Of a stretch of 64,000 nt of DNA, positions 18,003 to 27,463 are shown piece after piece (the stretch's first letter is position 1; the number at the start of each line of letters is the position of its first letter). Location: positions 1 through 64,000 of the forward strand of contig JADZCI010000247.1 in the NCBI GenBank assembly GCA_020851655.1. The letters are read 5' to 3'. A program made the position numbers and the translations under genes. The notes beneath the pieces are model-generated. The model saw nothing but the letters and a program-made list of their open reading frames with translations, was not told where the DNA came from and did no database searches. This DNA is from Bryobacterales bacterium. Its GTDB lineage: Bacteria > Acidobacteriota > Terriglobia > Bryobacterales > Bryobacteraceae.

Positions 18003-19664
18003 ATGCGCATTCTGGCGAGTCTCCTGCTGCTGCTGACAGGCGCGGCTTGCCTGGCGCGCGAACCGGTGCGCACTCGTCATGCCATGGTCGTGGCGCAGGA
18101 ACCGGTGGCCGCCGGCGTGGGCGTGACGGTTCTCAAGAACGGCGGAAACGCGGTGGATGCCGCGGTCGCTGTCGCATTCGCCCTGGCGGTCACGCATCCT
18201 GAAGCCGGCAACATCGGCGGTGGCGGTTTTGCCCTGGTTCGAACCCCGGACGGAGTGGCGCGTTTTTTCGACTTTCGGGAGCGCGCGCCCCGCTCGGCCG
18301 GACGGAACATGTACCTCGATGCGTCCGGAAAGGCGACCGCGGACAGCGTCGTGGGTTGGCGCGCGGCCGGGACGCCGGGAACCGTTGCCGGTCTGGAGCA
18401 CATTCACCGCATTTACGGCCGCAAGCCCTGGGCCGAACTCGTGGCGCCCGCCATCCGCCTCGCGGCCCAAGGCGTCGAACTGTCCTATTCGGAAGCCACC
18501 GCGATGAAGCAGGGCGCCCGGTTGATGGAGCGCTTTCCGGAGTCGAAACGCATCTTTCTCAAAGGCGGCGAGTTTTTCGAGCCGGGCGAGGTCCTGGTGC
18601 AGCCCGAGTTGGCGGAGACTCTGAAGCGGACCGCCCAAGACGCCGCCGATTTTTACCGCGGCGAAACGGCCAGACGCCTGGCCGAAGCGTCGCGGGCCAA
18701 CGGAGGCGAGATCACGCTCGAGGATTTGCGCGATTACAAGGTTGTCGAGCGCAAACCGCTGGAGGGCGGCTACAAGGGGTACCACATTGTTACGGCCCCG
18801 CCGCCGAGTTCGGGTGGCGTCGCCATGCTCGAAATGCTCGCCATGCTGGAAGGCTCGGGCTATGAGAAAGCCGGGGCCGGGTCGGCCGCGGCCAGCCACT
18901 ATCTGGCGGAAGTGATGCGCCGCGCCTACGCGGACCGCGCCGCCTATCTGGGCGATACCGATTTCGTCAAAGTCCCGGTAACGGGCCTGGTGAATCCCAA
19001 GTATGCGGCTACCCTGAGGGCGAGTATCGATCCCGAAAAGGCCACTCCGAGCGACAGCCTCGGCGCCGGGCAACCCGTGCCCTACGAATCGGCCGAAACC
19101 ACGCACTTCAACGTCATCGACTCCGATGGAACCGCCGTGGCTCTCACCTACACGATCAACGCATGGTGGGGCAACGGTGTCACCGTACCCGGGCTCGGAT
19201 TCCTGCTGAACAATGAAATGGACGATTTTGCCGCGAAACCGGGCGAGCCCAATGCCTTCGGCCTGGTGCAGGGCGAGGCCAACGCCATTCAGCCTTTTAA
19301 GCGGCCCCTGTCATCGATGACACCCACCATGGTTCTGCGTGACGGAAAACTCTTTATGGTCCTGGGTGCGCCCGGAGGCGCCCGGATCATCACCGGCGTG
19401 ATGCAGGTCCTGTTGAACGTGGTCGATTTCGGAATGTCCGTCCAGGAAGCCGTGGACCAACCGCGTCTGCACCACCAGTGGAAGCCCGACAAGCTGTACC
19501 TGGAAAAGGGTTTTTCACCAGACACCAAGGCGCTGCTCGAAAAACGGGGCCACGTCTTGGAGGAAGCCGACACGGTCGCGCGCACCGAGGCGATTCTCAT
19601 CGGCGAGGGCTGGCTGCAAGGCGCTCAGAACGGCCGTTCGACCGGGAAAGTGGCAGGCTACTAG
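18003..19664 (+). CDS. ggt: Gamma-glutamyltransferase
   Basis: 553 residues from the ATG at 18003. The signal peptide is RILASLLLLLTGAACLA. The protein is a self-processing Ntn hydrolase: the new N-terminal Thr is in ESAETTHFNVIDSDGTAVALT (about residue 371), and the substrate motif PLSSMTPTMV and glycine loop GAPGGARIITG follow. It cleaves or transfers the gamma-glutamyl group of glutathione and related peptides in the periplasm. The C-terminus is complete. It is followed nine bases later by an isomerase-like gene. Confidence 0.93.
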   Translation: MRILASLLLLLTGAACLAREPVRTRHAMVVAQEPVAAGVGVTVLKNGGNAVDAAVAVAFALAVTHPEAGNIGGGGFALVRTPDGVARFFDFRERAPRSAGRNMYLDASGKATADSVVGWRAAGTPGTVAGLEHIHRIYGRKPWAELVAPAIRLAAQGVELSYSEATAMKQGARLMERFPESKRIFLKGGEFFEPGEVLVQPELAETLKRTAQDAADFYRGETARRLAEASRANGGEITLEDLRDYKVVERKPLEGGYKGYHIVTAPPPSSGGVAMLEMLAMLEGSGYEKAGAGSAAASHYLAEVMRRAYADRAAYLGDTDFVKVPVTGLVNPKYAATLRASIDPEKATPSDSLGAGQPVPYESAETTHFNVIDSDGTAVALTYTINAWWGNGVTVPGLGFLLNNEMDDFAAKPGEPNAFGLVQGEANAIQPFKRPLSSMTPTMVLRDGKLFMVLGAPGGARIITGVMQVLLNVVDFGMSVQEAVDQPRLHHQWKPDKLYLEKGFSPDTKALLEKRGHVLEEADTVARTEAILIGEGWLQGAQNGRSTGKVAGY

Positions 19665-19673
19665 AACTCTTTC

Positions 19674-20504
19674 ATGGATCGCGTTCTTTCGACACATCTG
19701 ATTGTTCAACACCGGCTCAATACGGTCTGGCTTGACCGCATCTGGCAGGCCGGGATTCCCGCGGTGGAAATCTTTTGCGCCCGTCAGCACCTTGACTATC
19801 GCAGCCGGTCGCAGGTGAACGAGCTGGCATTCTGGTTCAGGGACGCCGAGCTCAAGCTGCATTCCCTGCATTCGCCCATGTATACGGACGACTGCTGGGG
19901 CAAGACCGGACCGCACGCCACGATTACCATTACCGAGCCCTCCAAACCCCGGCGCCTGGAGATGGTCGATGAGATCAAGCGCGCCCTCGACATCGCCGAG
20001 CGAATCCCGTTCAAGTACCTGATCCAGCATATTGGCACGGGGAAGGAAGAATGGACCGAGCGGAAAATGGAAGCCGCCTTTACGGCGCTGGAGGAAATCT
20101 CGTTGTTTGCGAGGAATCGTGGCGCGCGCGTGCTGGTGGAGAACATTCCAAACAGTCTGTCCAGCGCCGAGCGGCTGCGTCATTTTCGCGAGTATACGCA
20201 CCTGGACCTGCATTACTGCTTCGATGTCGGACACGCCAACATGAATGAAGGCGTGGAGACCGCTTACCAGATACTGGGCGACCGCATCCGCTCCACGCAT
20301 GTGCACGACAACAACGGGATCGAGGACTCGCACCTGTTTCCAACGCTTTCCAAAGAAGGAACGGTGGACTGGAAGAAGACAATGAGCCTGTTGCGTTCCC
20401 GTCCCGGTCAATACCCTCTCGTGCTGGAGTTGAAGGAATCGCCGGAGTTCCCCAACTCAATCGACGCCGCGGCGCAGGTTTTCGACCGGCTGGAGGCGCT
20501 CTGA
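19674..20504 (+). CDS. Sugar phosphate isomerase/epimerase-like TIM-barrel protein (AP-endonuclease 2 superfamily)
   Basis: 276 residues, single TIM-barrel domain of the xylose-isomerase-like superfamily. Metal-site residues are visible in LVENIPN (Glu), [11 protein letters not shown] (Asp/His), HVHDNNG (His/Asp) and LVLELKE (Glu). It has no signal peptide. The substrate is unknown. Its stop overlaps the asnS ATG (TGATG), so it is in the ggt-asnS-rocF-ddl transcription unit. Confidence 0.82.
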   Translation: MDRVLSTHLIVQHRLNTVWLDRIWQAGIPAVEIFCARQHLDYRSRSQVNELAFWFRDAELKLHSLHSPMYTDDCWGKTGPHATITITEPSKPRRLEMVDEIKRALDIAERIPFKYLIQHIGTGKEEWTERKMEAAFTALEEISLFARNRGARVLVENIPNSLSSAERLRHFREYTHLDLHYCFDVGHANMNEGVETAYQILGDRIRSTHVHDNNGIEDSHLFPTLSKEGTVDWKKTMSLLRSRPGQYPLVLELKESPEFPNSIDAAAQVFDRLEAL

Positions 20505-21817
20505 TGTCCGATATTCCCAGAATCACGATTGACCAATGCGGCAGCCACGCGGGCGAGACGGTAGAGATCGCCGGCTGGCTGTACAACCTCCGCAAGTCGG
20601 GCAAGATCATTTTCCCGCTCATTCGCGACGGACGCGGCATCATACAATGCGTCGGTTTGAAGAATTCTCTGCCGGAGGATCTTTTCAATGCGCTGAAGGA
20701 CCTGACACAGGAATCCTCGGTCATTGTGCGGGGCAAGATCCGCGCTGAGCAGCGCGCTCCGGGCGGATACGAATTGGACCTGGAGAGCGCTGAGATTGTG
20801 CAGCGCGTTCCGGAATCGCATCCCTACCCGATTACGCCGAAAGACCACGGCATCGAATTTCTGATGGATCACCGCCACTTGTGGCTGCGTTCGAGGAGGC
20901 AGCACGCGATCCTCCGTGTCCGCCACGAGATCATCAAGGCGATTCGCGATTACTTCGACTCCAACGGGTTCACGCTGGTGGACACGCCGATCTTTACGCC
21001 CGCGGCGTGTGAGGGCACCACCACGCTGTTCGAGGTAAACTACTTCGACGAGGAGAAGGTTTACTTAACTCAGTCCGGGCAGTTGTACAACGAGGCGACC
21101 GCGCTCGCTTTTGGAAAGACGTACTGTTTTGGCCCGACATTTCGCGCCGAGAAATCCAAAACGCGCCGGCATCTCACCGAGTTCTGGATGGTGGAGCCGG
21201 AGATGGCCTATGCGACGCTGGAAGATGTCAAGAACGTCGCCGAAGGCCTGATTTGCTTCGTCGTCCAGCGTGTGCTCGAAAACCGCAAGAACGATCTGAC
21301 AGACCTGGAGCGCGACACCGGCAAATTGGAATCCATCAAACCGCCATTCCCGCGCATCTCCTACGATCAGGCGGTGGAGATTTTGCACCGAAAGGGGAGC
21401 CAGATCGAGTGGGGCGGCGATTTCGGCGGTACCGACGAGACGCTGTTGAGCGAGGAGTTCGACCGGCCCGTTATGGTGGACCGCTATCCATCTCAGGTGA
21501 AGGCGTTCTACTTTCAACCCGATCCAGACCGGCCCGAGGTGGCGCTGGGGGTGGATGTTCTGGCGTCGGAAGGCTACGGCGAGATTGTCGGCGGCGGGCA
21601 GCGCATTCACGACCTTGCGCTGCTGGAGAAACGCTTGGAGGAGCACAACCTGCCGCGCGAAGCTTTCGACTGGTATCTCGATCTGCGCCGGTTTGGCAGC
21701 GTGCCGCACGCCGGCTTCGGCATGGGCGTGGAGCGGTGCGTGGCGTGGCTCTGCGGCATCGAGCACATTCGCGAGACGATCGCATTCCCCAGAATGCTGT
21801 ATCGCACGCGTCCCTAG
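20504..21817 (+). CDS. asnS: Asparaginyl-tRNA synthetase
   Basis: 437 residues, class IIb synthetase. The N-terminal OB-fold ([21 protein letters not shown]) binds the anticodon. The catalytic domain has motif 2 ([21 protein letters not shown]) and motif 3 ([13 protein letters not shown]). [11 protein letters not shown] separates AsnRS from AspRS. It charges tRNA-Asn directly. It is translationally coupled to the upstream isomerase gene and six bases before arginase. Confidence 0.95.
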   Translation: MSDIPRITIDQCGSHAGETVEIAGWLYNLRKSGKIIFPLIRDGRGIIQCVGLKNSLPEDLFNALKDLTQESSVIVRGKIRAEQRAPGGYELDLESAEIVQRVPESHPYPITPKDHGIEFLMDHRHLWLRSRRQHAILRVRHEIIKAIRDYFDSNGFTLVDTPIFTPAACEGTTTLFEVNYFDEEKVYLTQSGQLYNEATALAFGKTYCFGPTFRAEKSKTRRHLTEFWMVEPEMAYATLEDVKNVAEGLICFVVQRVLENRKNDLTDLERDTGKLESIKPPFPRISYDQAVEILHRKGSQIEWGGDFGGTDETLLSEEFDRPVMVDRYPSQVKAFYFQPDPDRPEVALGVDVLASEGYGEIVGGGQRIHDLALLEKRLEEHNLPREAFDWYLDLRRFGSVPHAGFGMGVERCVAWLCGIEHIRETIAFPRMLYRTRP

Positions 21818-21823
21818 GACACC

Positions 21824-22738
21824 ATGCCGTACTCTCATCTAGCCATCATCGGTGCGCCGCTAGACCTGGGCGCCGGGCGGCGCGGCGTGGACATGGGGCC
21901 GTCCGCGTTACGGCTGGCGGACTTGCACGAGCGCTTGAAGGCGCTCCACTACACGGTCGAAGACCTGGGCAACATACCCGTGGAACAGCAGGAAAGCGCC
22001 GAGCCCGGCCACGGACGGGCGCGCTACCTTTCGCAGATCACGGCGAGTTGTACGCACCTGGCGCAGCGCGTGGAACAGGCCGCCGATGAGGGCAAACTCC
22101 CCGTGGTTCTGGGAGGCGACCATTCGGTGGCGGTCGGCACGGTGTCGGGACTGGCCCAGTCTTACCGGAAGAAGGGCGAACAAATCGGGCTGATCTGGGT
22201 TGATGCGCACCCGGACATGAACACGCCGGAAACCTCGCCCAGCGGCAACGTACACGGGATGCCGCTGGCGTGCATCCTCGGCGAAGGCCCCGAGGAACTG
22301 GCGAACATTTACGGGTTCTCGCCGAAGGTCGAGGCCCGCAACGTCGTTCTGGTGGGCCTCCGGGACGTGGACGAAATCGAAGGCGAACGCGTCCGGATGT
22401 CCGGAGTCCATTACTTCACAATGCGGGATATCGACGAAAAAGGGATGCGTTACGTCATGAAGGTGGCGCTCGATCTCGCCGGCCACGGGATGGCTGGCAT
22501 CCACCTCTCGTTCGACATGGACTCGGTGGATCCCAATGAAGCGCCGGGCGTCGGGACCCCGGTTCGAGGCGGCTTGAGTTACCGCGAGGCGCACCTGGCT
22601 ATGGAGATCGCTTGCGATTCCCGGCTCATTCGGGGACTGGAAGTCGTTGAGGTGAACCCGGTCCTTGACGTTGCCAACCGCACGGCCCTGCTGGGGGTCG
22701 AATTGATCGCATCGGCCCTGGGAAAGAGGATTGTTTGA
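21824..22738 (+). CDS. rocF: Arginase
   Basis: 304 residues of the ureohydrolase fold. The Mn-binding motifs are GGDHSVAVG, DAHPDMNTP and SFDMDSVDP, and the N-terminal IIGAPLDLGAGRRGVDMGP and the NVHGMPLA loop point to arginase rather than agmatinase. It converts arginine to ornithine and urea. The last four bases overlap the TTG start of ddl. Confidence 0.92.
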   Translation: MPYSHLAIIGAPLDLGAGRRGVDMGPSALRLADLHERLKALHYTVEDLGNIPVEQQESAEPGHGRARYLSQITASCTHLAQRVEQAADEGKLPVVLGGDHSVAVGTVSGLAQSYRKKGEQIGLIWVDAHPDMNTPETSPSGNVHGMPLACILGEGPEELANIYGFSPKVEARNVVLVGLRDVDEIEGERVRMSGVHYFTMRDIDEKGMRYVMKVALDLAGHGMAGIHLSFDMDSVDPNEAPGVGTPVRGGLSYREAHLAMEIACDSRLIRGLEVVEVNPVLDVANRTALLGVELIASALGKRIV

Positions 22739-23712
22739 AGACTACGGTTGCGGTTCTGCACGGCGGGCGTAGCGGCGAGCACGAAGTTTCGCTGCGGTCG
22801 GCGGAGGCCATCATGGCCGCGCTGGACCGGGAACGGTTCGAGGTCCGTCCATTTCTCATCTCCAAAGAGGGACGGTGGAAACCGGGCCCCATCCTGCCCG
22901 AACCCGGCGCCAACCCCGGCATTGATGTGGTGTTTCCGGTGTTGCACGGGACGTTTGGCGAGGACGGCACCATACAAGGTCTGTTGGAACTGGCCGGGCT
23001 GCCTTACGTGGGCGCGGGCGTGTTTGCGTCGTCGGCGTCGATGGACAAAGAGCACATGAAGCGGCTGTTCCAGGCACGCGGGCTTCCTGTTGTCGAGTAC
23101 ATCGTGCAGCCGTCCGGGGCGCTCAACGTGGACGCCGCGCTCAAAGCTTTCGAATTGCCCGTCTTCGTCAAGCCTGCGAATCTCGGCTCGTCCGTGGGCA
23201 TTTCGAAGGCGCATACCCGGGCTGAACTGAATGACGCATTGAAGCTTGCCGCGCAGTTTGACCGCAAGGTGATTGTAGAGCGCGCCATCGCCGGGCAGGA
23301 AGTCGAATGCGCCGTACTGGGCAATGACCGTCCCGAGGCCGCGACGCCCTGTGAGATCCTGCCTTCGCGCGAGTTCTACGACTACGAAGACAAGTACATC
23401 CTCAATACTTCCAAAGTCGAACTGCCCGCGCGAATTACGGCCGCGCAGATGGCCGAGGTCCGGCGGCTTGGTGTGGAGGCTTTTCTGGCGGTCGAGTGCT
23501 CGGGCATGGGCCGCGTCGACTTCCTGCTGGAATCCGCCACGGGCAGAATCTATTTGAACGAGATCAACACCATCCCGGGCTTCACTTCGATCAGCATGTA
23601 CCCGAAAATGTGGGAGCATGCGGGCTTGCCGTTTGCGCGCCTGGTGGAACGCCTCATCGAACTGGCCCTGGAGCGCCACGCCGCACGCCAGTCGCTCCGT
23701 TACTCGCTCTAG
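22735..23712 (+). CDS. ddl: D-alanine--D-alanine ligase
   Basis: 325 residues, ATP-grasp family. The N-terminal LHGGRSGEHEVSLRSA, the central KPANLGSSVGISKA and EFYDYEDKY, and the C-terminal YLNEINTIPGFTSISMYP motifs are all present. It makes the D-Ala-D-Ala dipeptide of peptidoglycan. The start is TTG, with AGAGGA four bases upstream, inside the arginase stop overlap. It is directly followed, with no gap, by the S41 protease gene. Confidence 0.94.
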   Translation: MKTTVAVLHGGRSGEHEVSLRSAEAIMAALDRERFEVRPFLISKEGRWKPGPILPEPGANPGIDVVFPVLHGTFGEDGTIQGLLELAGLPYVGAGVFASSASMDKEHMKRLFQARGLPVVEYIVQPSGALNVDAALKAFELPVFVKPANLGSSVGISKAHTRAELNDALKLAAQFDRKVIVERAIAGQEVECAVLGNDRPEAATPCEILPSREFYDYEDKYILNTSKVELPARITAAQMAEVRRLGVEAFLAVECSGMGRVDFLLESATGRIYLNEINTIPGFTSISMYPKMWEHAGLPFARLVERLIELALERHAARQSLRYSL

Positions 23713-25200
23713 ATGCGCCACGCCGCGATCCTTGCCCTGATGTTGGCCGGCGTTCCGCTGTGGGCGCAGAAGTACGTTTCCAACGCCGAGGAATTGGAGC
23801 GCGAACTCAAGCGGATCATGAGAATCTACGCGCTCCTGGAGCGTGAGTCGGCATCGGAGATCGATCCGGATCAGGCCTTCTTCAAGGGTGCGATTCCGGG
23901 AATGCTTCGCAAGCTGGACCCGCACACCGTCTTCTTCGACAAGGAGCAGTACGACCAGCTCAAGGAGATGGAGAAGGCTGTTTCCAAGGGGTTCGGAACG
24001 GTGGTGAGCGTCATGCCGGGGCGGGTCATTGTGCTGCAAACCCTGGCCGGCGCGCCCGCGCAACGCGCCGGGTTGCAACCGGGCGACGAGATTGTAGGCA
24101 TCAACAACATCCCCCTGGCACGGCTGGACATGGACCAGTTGGTAGGCTTGCTCAGCCAAGCCCGGACTCAGCCCGTCATGCTCTATGTGCGGCGTGCCGG
24201 AACGTCCGCCCTGATGCCCTTCACCATGACGCCGGAGGAAATGCAATCGCCCAGCGTGGACCGCGTCTACAAGCTCGAATACGGCATTGGCTTTATTCGC
24301 GTCAACGGATTCGAAGCCAAGACATCGCTGGAGATCCAGCAGGCGATTGAGAAGCTCGGAGGAGAACGGCTGAAGGGGCTGGTCTTGGACCTGCGGGACA
24401 ATCCCGGCGGAGTTCTGGACACGGCGCTGCAAACCGCGGCGCTGTTTCTGAAGCCGGGGATGAAGATTCTGTCCGCCAGCGGACGTTCCGCCCCGGACAA
24501 GCCGGTGGTGGTTCCTGACGGCGCGTCTCCGTATGAATTTCCCCTGGTGGTGCTGATCAACGGCAAGAGCGCGAGCGGTTCGGAAATCGTCGCCGGAGCG
24601 CTCCAGGATCATGACCGGGCCACGGTGCTCGGTGAGCCGAGCTTTGGGAAGGGCCTGGTGCAGAGCGTGTTCTCGCTTTCCGAGGGCACGGGGCTTGCCC
24701 TGACCACGGCGTTCTATTACACGCCCAGCGGCCGCTCGATTCAGAAGCCCTTGCGGGGCGGCCAGTTGGACGAAGCGACGCAGGTGGTCAAGCGGCCGGA
24801 ATATAGGACCGACAGCGGGCGGGTGGTCCGTGGTGGCGGCGGGATCGATCCTGACGAGGTCATCTACCCGCCGCAACTTTCCCGGCTCGACTACGTGTTG
24901 GAGATGTCGGCTTCCTTTTCCGCCTTCGCCACCGAGTACCTCAGGCCCAGACGAAGTACGATCACGGCCGAGTTTGAGGTGACCCCGGCGGTACTGGATG
25001 ATTTCCAGTTGTTCTTGTCGCAACGAAACATCAGGCCGGGAGTTGCGGATTGGACGGCGGAGCGAGCCTGGATCAGCAGCCGTCTCAAGCAGGAGATCTT
25101 CAATCAGAGCATTGGCGTCGTGGCTGGCGATGAGATCGAATTGAAGCGGGATCCGGTTGTCAAGCGTGCGCTCGCCATTCTGGCCAACACGGCAAAGTGA
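23713..25200 (+). CDS. S41 family C-terminal processing peptidase
   Basis: 495 residues with a signal peptide (AAILALMLAGVPLWAQ). Residues about 90-180 are a PDZ domain (VLQTLAGAPAQRAGLQPGDEIVGINN). The S41 core follows: VLDLRDNPGGVLD, the catalytic Ser in GKSASGSEIVAGAL and the Lys in EPSFGKGLVQ. It is a periplasmic tail-specific protease that trims or degrades envelope proteins. About 150 further residues follow the core with no recognised domain. It starts on the base after the ddl stop. Confidence 0.92.
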   Translation: MRHAAILALMLAGVPLWAQKYVSNAEELERELKRIMRIYALLERESASEIDPDQAFFKGAIPGMLRKLDPHTVFFDKEQYDQLKEMEKAVSKGFGTVVSVMPGRVIVLQTLAGAPAQRAGLQPGDEIVGINNIPLARLDMDQLVGLLSQARTQPVMLYVRRAGTSALMPFTMTPEEMQSPSVDRVYKLEYGIGFIRVNGFEAKTSLEIQQAIEKLGGERLKGLVLDLRDNPGGVLDTALQTAALFLKPGMKILSASGRSAPDKPVVVPDGASPYEFPLVVLINGKSASGSEIVAGALQDHDRATVLGEPSFGKGLVQSVFSLSEGTGLALTTAFYYTPSGRSIQKPLRGGQLDEATQVVKRPEYRTDSGRVVRGGGGIDPDEVIYPPQLSRLDYVLEMSASFSAFATEYLRPRRSTITAEFEVTPAVLDDFQLFLSQRNIRPGVADWTAERAWISSRLKQEIFNQSIGVVAGDEIELKRDPVVKRALAILANTAK

Positions 25201-25243
25201 GGCCTGCGCGAACTCCGGCTGGCCGAATCGCGTAATCAAAGGT

Positions 25244-25549
25244 ATGGGCCTAAATCAGTTTGTCGAAGAAATCCAAGTTCTCGGAAAGGACCTGGTTGAG
25301 AGAGTCAAAGCGTTGATTCATGAAGGGAACGTCAACCGCATCATCATCAAAGATGAGAAGGGCAACACTTTCATGGAGATCCCGATCGCGATCGCCGCCG
25401 TAGGCGTGATTGCCGCGCCGTTGCTCGCCGGCTTGGGCGCGATTTCGGCGCTGGTGGCGAAATTCAACATCGTCGTGGAGCGCGCCTCCTCGGACCGCAA
25501 CGTGAAGCCGGAGCCCGAAGCCAGTAAGGACGCGTCTCAGCAGGTGTAG
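25244..25549 (+). CDS. DUF4342 protein
   Basis: About 101 residues from the ATG at 25244. The pattern VERVKALIHEGNVNRIIIKDEKGN followed by MEIPIAIAAVGVIAAPLLAGLGAISALVA matches the small DUF4342 family: a helix, a beta pair and one hydrophobic segment. A polar tail (ERASSDRNVKPEPEASKD) ends the protein. The frame is open farther upstream, but that part overlaps the protease gene and lacks family similarity. Probably membrane-associated; function unknown. Confidence 0.78.
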   Translation: MGLNQFVEEIQVLGKDLVERVKALIHEGNVNRIIIKDEKGNTFMEIPIAIAAVGVIAAPLLAGLGAISALVAKFNIVVERASSDRNVKPEPEASKDASQQV

Positions 25550-25570
25550 GTCATCGTGGCGCTTCCAGAC

Positions 25571-26095
25571 CTAGTCAGGTTTCAGGATCCGCAGAACAGC
25601 CAGCATCGTACTCCAGCTGCGCGTTGTGGCGGGCGCGCCGAAAATTTCGTCGATCTGACCGAGACTGCCGATCGTCTTCATGTGACGGCGGTACACTCCA
25701 TACACAAGCCGGCCCCTTGCGCCGATGATTCTTACGAACCACTCTCCATCTTTGGGAATATGTAGTGGAACCGGAACCTTTCTCTTGGCGGCACTCGAAA
25801 GCACTGTGACGAATTGCACAAGATCGGCACGCCGCGGTTCGTCGTTGAAGGGGATCTGTCGTTCGAGCCGCATGAGAGCACGGCTATCGCACGCGGCGAC
25901 AACAGTTTCGGGGGGAAGTTCCAGACGCAGATGTGATAGGAACTCCGAACGCGGGCCCGGGTTCCTGACGACGAGCGTGCCTGCCGCACCGACGCTGACG
26001 GCATCATAAAGGCTGAGTTTCTTGGCGAGGATCCTTGGACGCAGTATCCCGTGCCCTCCAACGTTGATTCCGCGGAGGAGAACGACTAGAGCCAT
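25571..26095 (-). CDS. DUF1697 family protein
   Basis: 174 residues from the ATG at 26095 (a GTG at 26101 would add two). The N-terminal LVVLLRGINVGG is the DUF1697 hallmark, and the whole protein has the usual length and a WSTMLAVLRIL C-terminus. These are small cytoplasmic proteins of unknown role. By eye the base composition is less GC-rich than that of neighbouring genes. It ends facing DUF4342 and starts divergent from the antiporter. Confidence 0.82.
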   Translation of the reverse strand: MALVVLLRGINVGGHGILRPRILAKKLSLYDAVSVGAAGTLVVRNPGPRSEFLSHLRLELPPETVVAACDSRALMRLERQIPFNDEPRRADLVQFVTVLSSAAKRKVPVPLHIPKDGEWFVRIIGARGRLVYGVYRRHMKTIGSLGQIDEIFGAPATTRSWSTMLAVLRILKPD

Positions 26096-26245
26096 GGCCA
26101 CGCAGCGATGCCTCTATCCTCGCGCCTCTCCCGGGCGGTGCGCAACGGCCATGGCGTGATTTCGCCGGCCCCTTCGCCAGCAGTACAAGGAAGCACCTTC
26201 GTGTTCCAGAGAGATGGGTGAGGCAACGTGAGATAATTTTGCCGG
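26096..26245. other. 150-base divergent intergenic region
   Basis: It lies between the DUF1697 gene and the antiporter. It holds an imperfect hairpin (26147-26170: GGCC-AT-GGCG, six-base loop, CGCC-GGCC) and the GATAAT box at 26232-26237. I see no gene in it. Confidence 0.4.
26232..26237 (+). promoter_or_regulatory. Candidate -10 element (GATAAT) of the antiporter gene
   Basis: GATAAT is eight bases before the ATG at 26246, with no Shine-Dalgarno site between. The overlapping TAATTT at 26234-26239 would leave six bases. Confidence 0.4.
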
Positions 26246-27463
26246 ATGAACTCGCCCCTCGCGCTGCTGGCAACCTCCGCCGAGTCCGCGAAGCTGCCGT
26301 TGGAGATGTTGACCGTGTTCGGCGCGGCCAAGATTCTTGGCGAGATCGCCGAGAAGATCAAGATTCCGGCCATTGTTGGCGCGCTCGTTGCCGGCGTCAT
26401 CATCGGACCTTCCTGCTTTGGGTGGATTAGCGACAACGATCTGCTTCACGCCTTGTCCGAGTTGGGTGTCATGTTCCTTCTCTTCCGCGTGGGGTTGGAA
26501 GTCAAGGCGTCGGAATTCTTAAGTGTCGGACAGGTGGCCCTCATCGTTGCGATGTTGGGCGTCGCCACTCCCATGCTGCTGGGTTGGGTCATCATGGTGG
26601 CATTCGGCCACAACTCGCTCGAATCCGTATTTATGGGGGCGGCGATGGTTGCGACGAGCGTCGGCATCACCGCCCAGGTTCTGAAGGATAAAGGCCTGCT
26701 CAGCCATCGCACAGCCAACGTCATTTTGGCCGCGGCGGTAATCGATGACGTGCTTGGCCTGCTGATTCTCGCCGTGGTGAGCAGCATGGCCGACGGAGGC
26801 GTCGACATTGCGGGACTGGCGACGACTACCATCGTCTCCGTCTTTTTCGTCGTGATCACGATCAAGTTCGGAACGCCCACCGTAAATCGCGTGCTGCCCA
26901 GGCTGATGCCGAAACTCCGCGCCCCCGAGGCCGAGTTCGGACTGGCGATGATGTTCCTGTTCGCGATGGCTCTGGTCGCCGTCTATTCCGGTGTCGCCGC
27001 CATCATCGGAGCATTTCTCGCCGGAATGGCATTGGCGGAAAGCGTGAGCCACCGTGTTCACGACCTCGCTCAAGGCGCAACCGAACTGCTGGTGCCCTTC
27101 TTTCTTGGCTCCATCGGGATGAAGCTGGACCTGAGAATCCTGGCGCAAGGCGAGGTCCTGTTGGTAGGGATACTGATCTTGGTGGCGGCTATTTTTTCGA
27201 AGTTGCTCGGGTGTGGACTCGGGGCCATTCACATGGGATGGAAGGACGCCAGCAGGGTGGGAGCGGGCATGGTGCCGCGTGGTGAGGTCGGCATGGTGGT
27301 CGCCCAGATCGGACTGGCCAAAGGCGTCGTCGGCCAGGATGTCTACGGCATCGCCGTCTTCATGGCGGTGCTGACCACCGCCATTGCTCCCTTGCTCCTC
27401 AGCATCGCCTACCGAGGCGTAATAACGCAGCCCGGCGCGGAACCGTTACAATCTGATCCATGA
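26246..27463 (+). CDS. CPA2-type cation:proton antiporter (KefB/Na+/H+ exchanger family)
   Basis: 405 residues, almost entirely membrane helices (about 11-12). Family landmarks are IKIPAIVGALVAGVIIGPS, LHALSELGVMFLLFRVGLEV, the helix AAAVIDDVLGLLILAV with the paired Asp of CPA2 transporters, and PRGEVGMVVAQIG. It exchanges Na+ or K+ for protons across the inner membrane. There is no C-terminal TrkA domain, unlike full-length KefB. The stop overlaps the next ATG (ATGA). Confidence 0.9.
   Translation: MNSPLALLATSAESAKLPLEMLTVFGAAKILGEIAEKIKIPAIVGALVAGVIIGPSCFGWISDNDLLHALSELGVMFLLFRVGLEVKASEFLSVGQVALIVAMLGVATPMLLGWVIMVAFGHNSLESVFMGAAMVATSVGITAQVLKDKGLLSHRTANVILAAAVIDDVLGLLILAVVSSMADGGVDIAGLATTTIVSVFFVVITIKFGTPTVNRVLPRLMPKLRAPEAEFGLAMMFLFAMALVAVYSGVAAIIGAFLAGMALAESVSHRVHDLAQGATELLVPFFLGSIGMKLDLRILAQGEVLLVGILILVAAIFSKLLGCGLGAIHMGWKDASRVGAGMVPRGEVGMVVAQIGLAKGVVGQDVYGIAVFMAVLTTAIAPLLLSIAYRGVITQPGAEPLQSDP
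27447..27452 (+). promoter_or_regulatory. Candidate -10 element (TACAAT) within the antiporter end
   Basis: TACAAT is seven bases before the ATG at 27460, inside the last codons of the antiporter gene. It could give the next gene its own leaderless transcript. Confidence 0.4.

Noticed and set aside
20504-21817. Aspartyl-tRNA synthetase as an alternative call
   Set aside because: The [11 protein letters not shown] motif and the length of 437 residues fit AsnRS; bacterial AspRS is longer with an insertion domain.
22579-25239. An 886-codon open frame on the minus strand
   Set aside because: It lies opposite arginase, ddl and the S41 protease, which have full family motifs. Its translation is Arg/His-rich with no domain, typical of an antisense shadow in GC-rich DNA.
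26147-26170. Hairpin between DUF1697 and the antiporter as a terminator
   Set aside because: The flanking genes diverge, the stem has a two-base bulge, and no T run follows.
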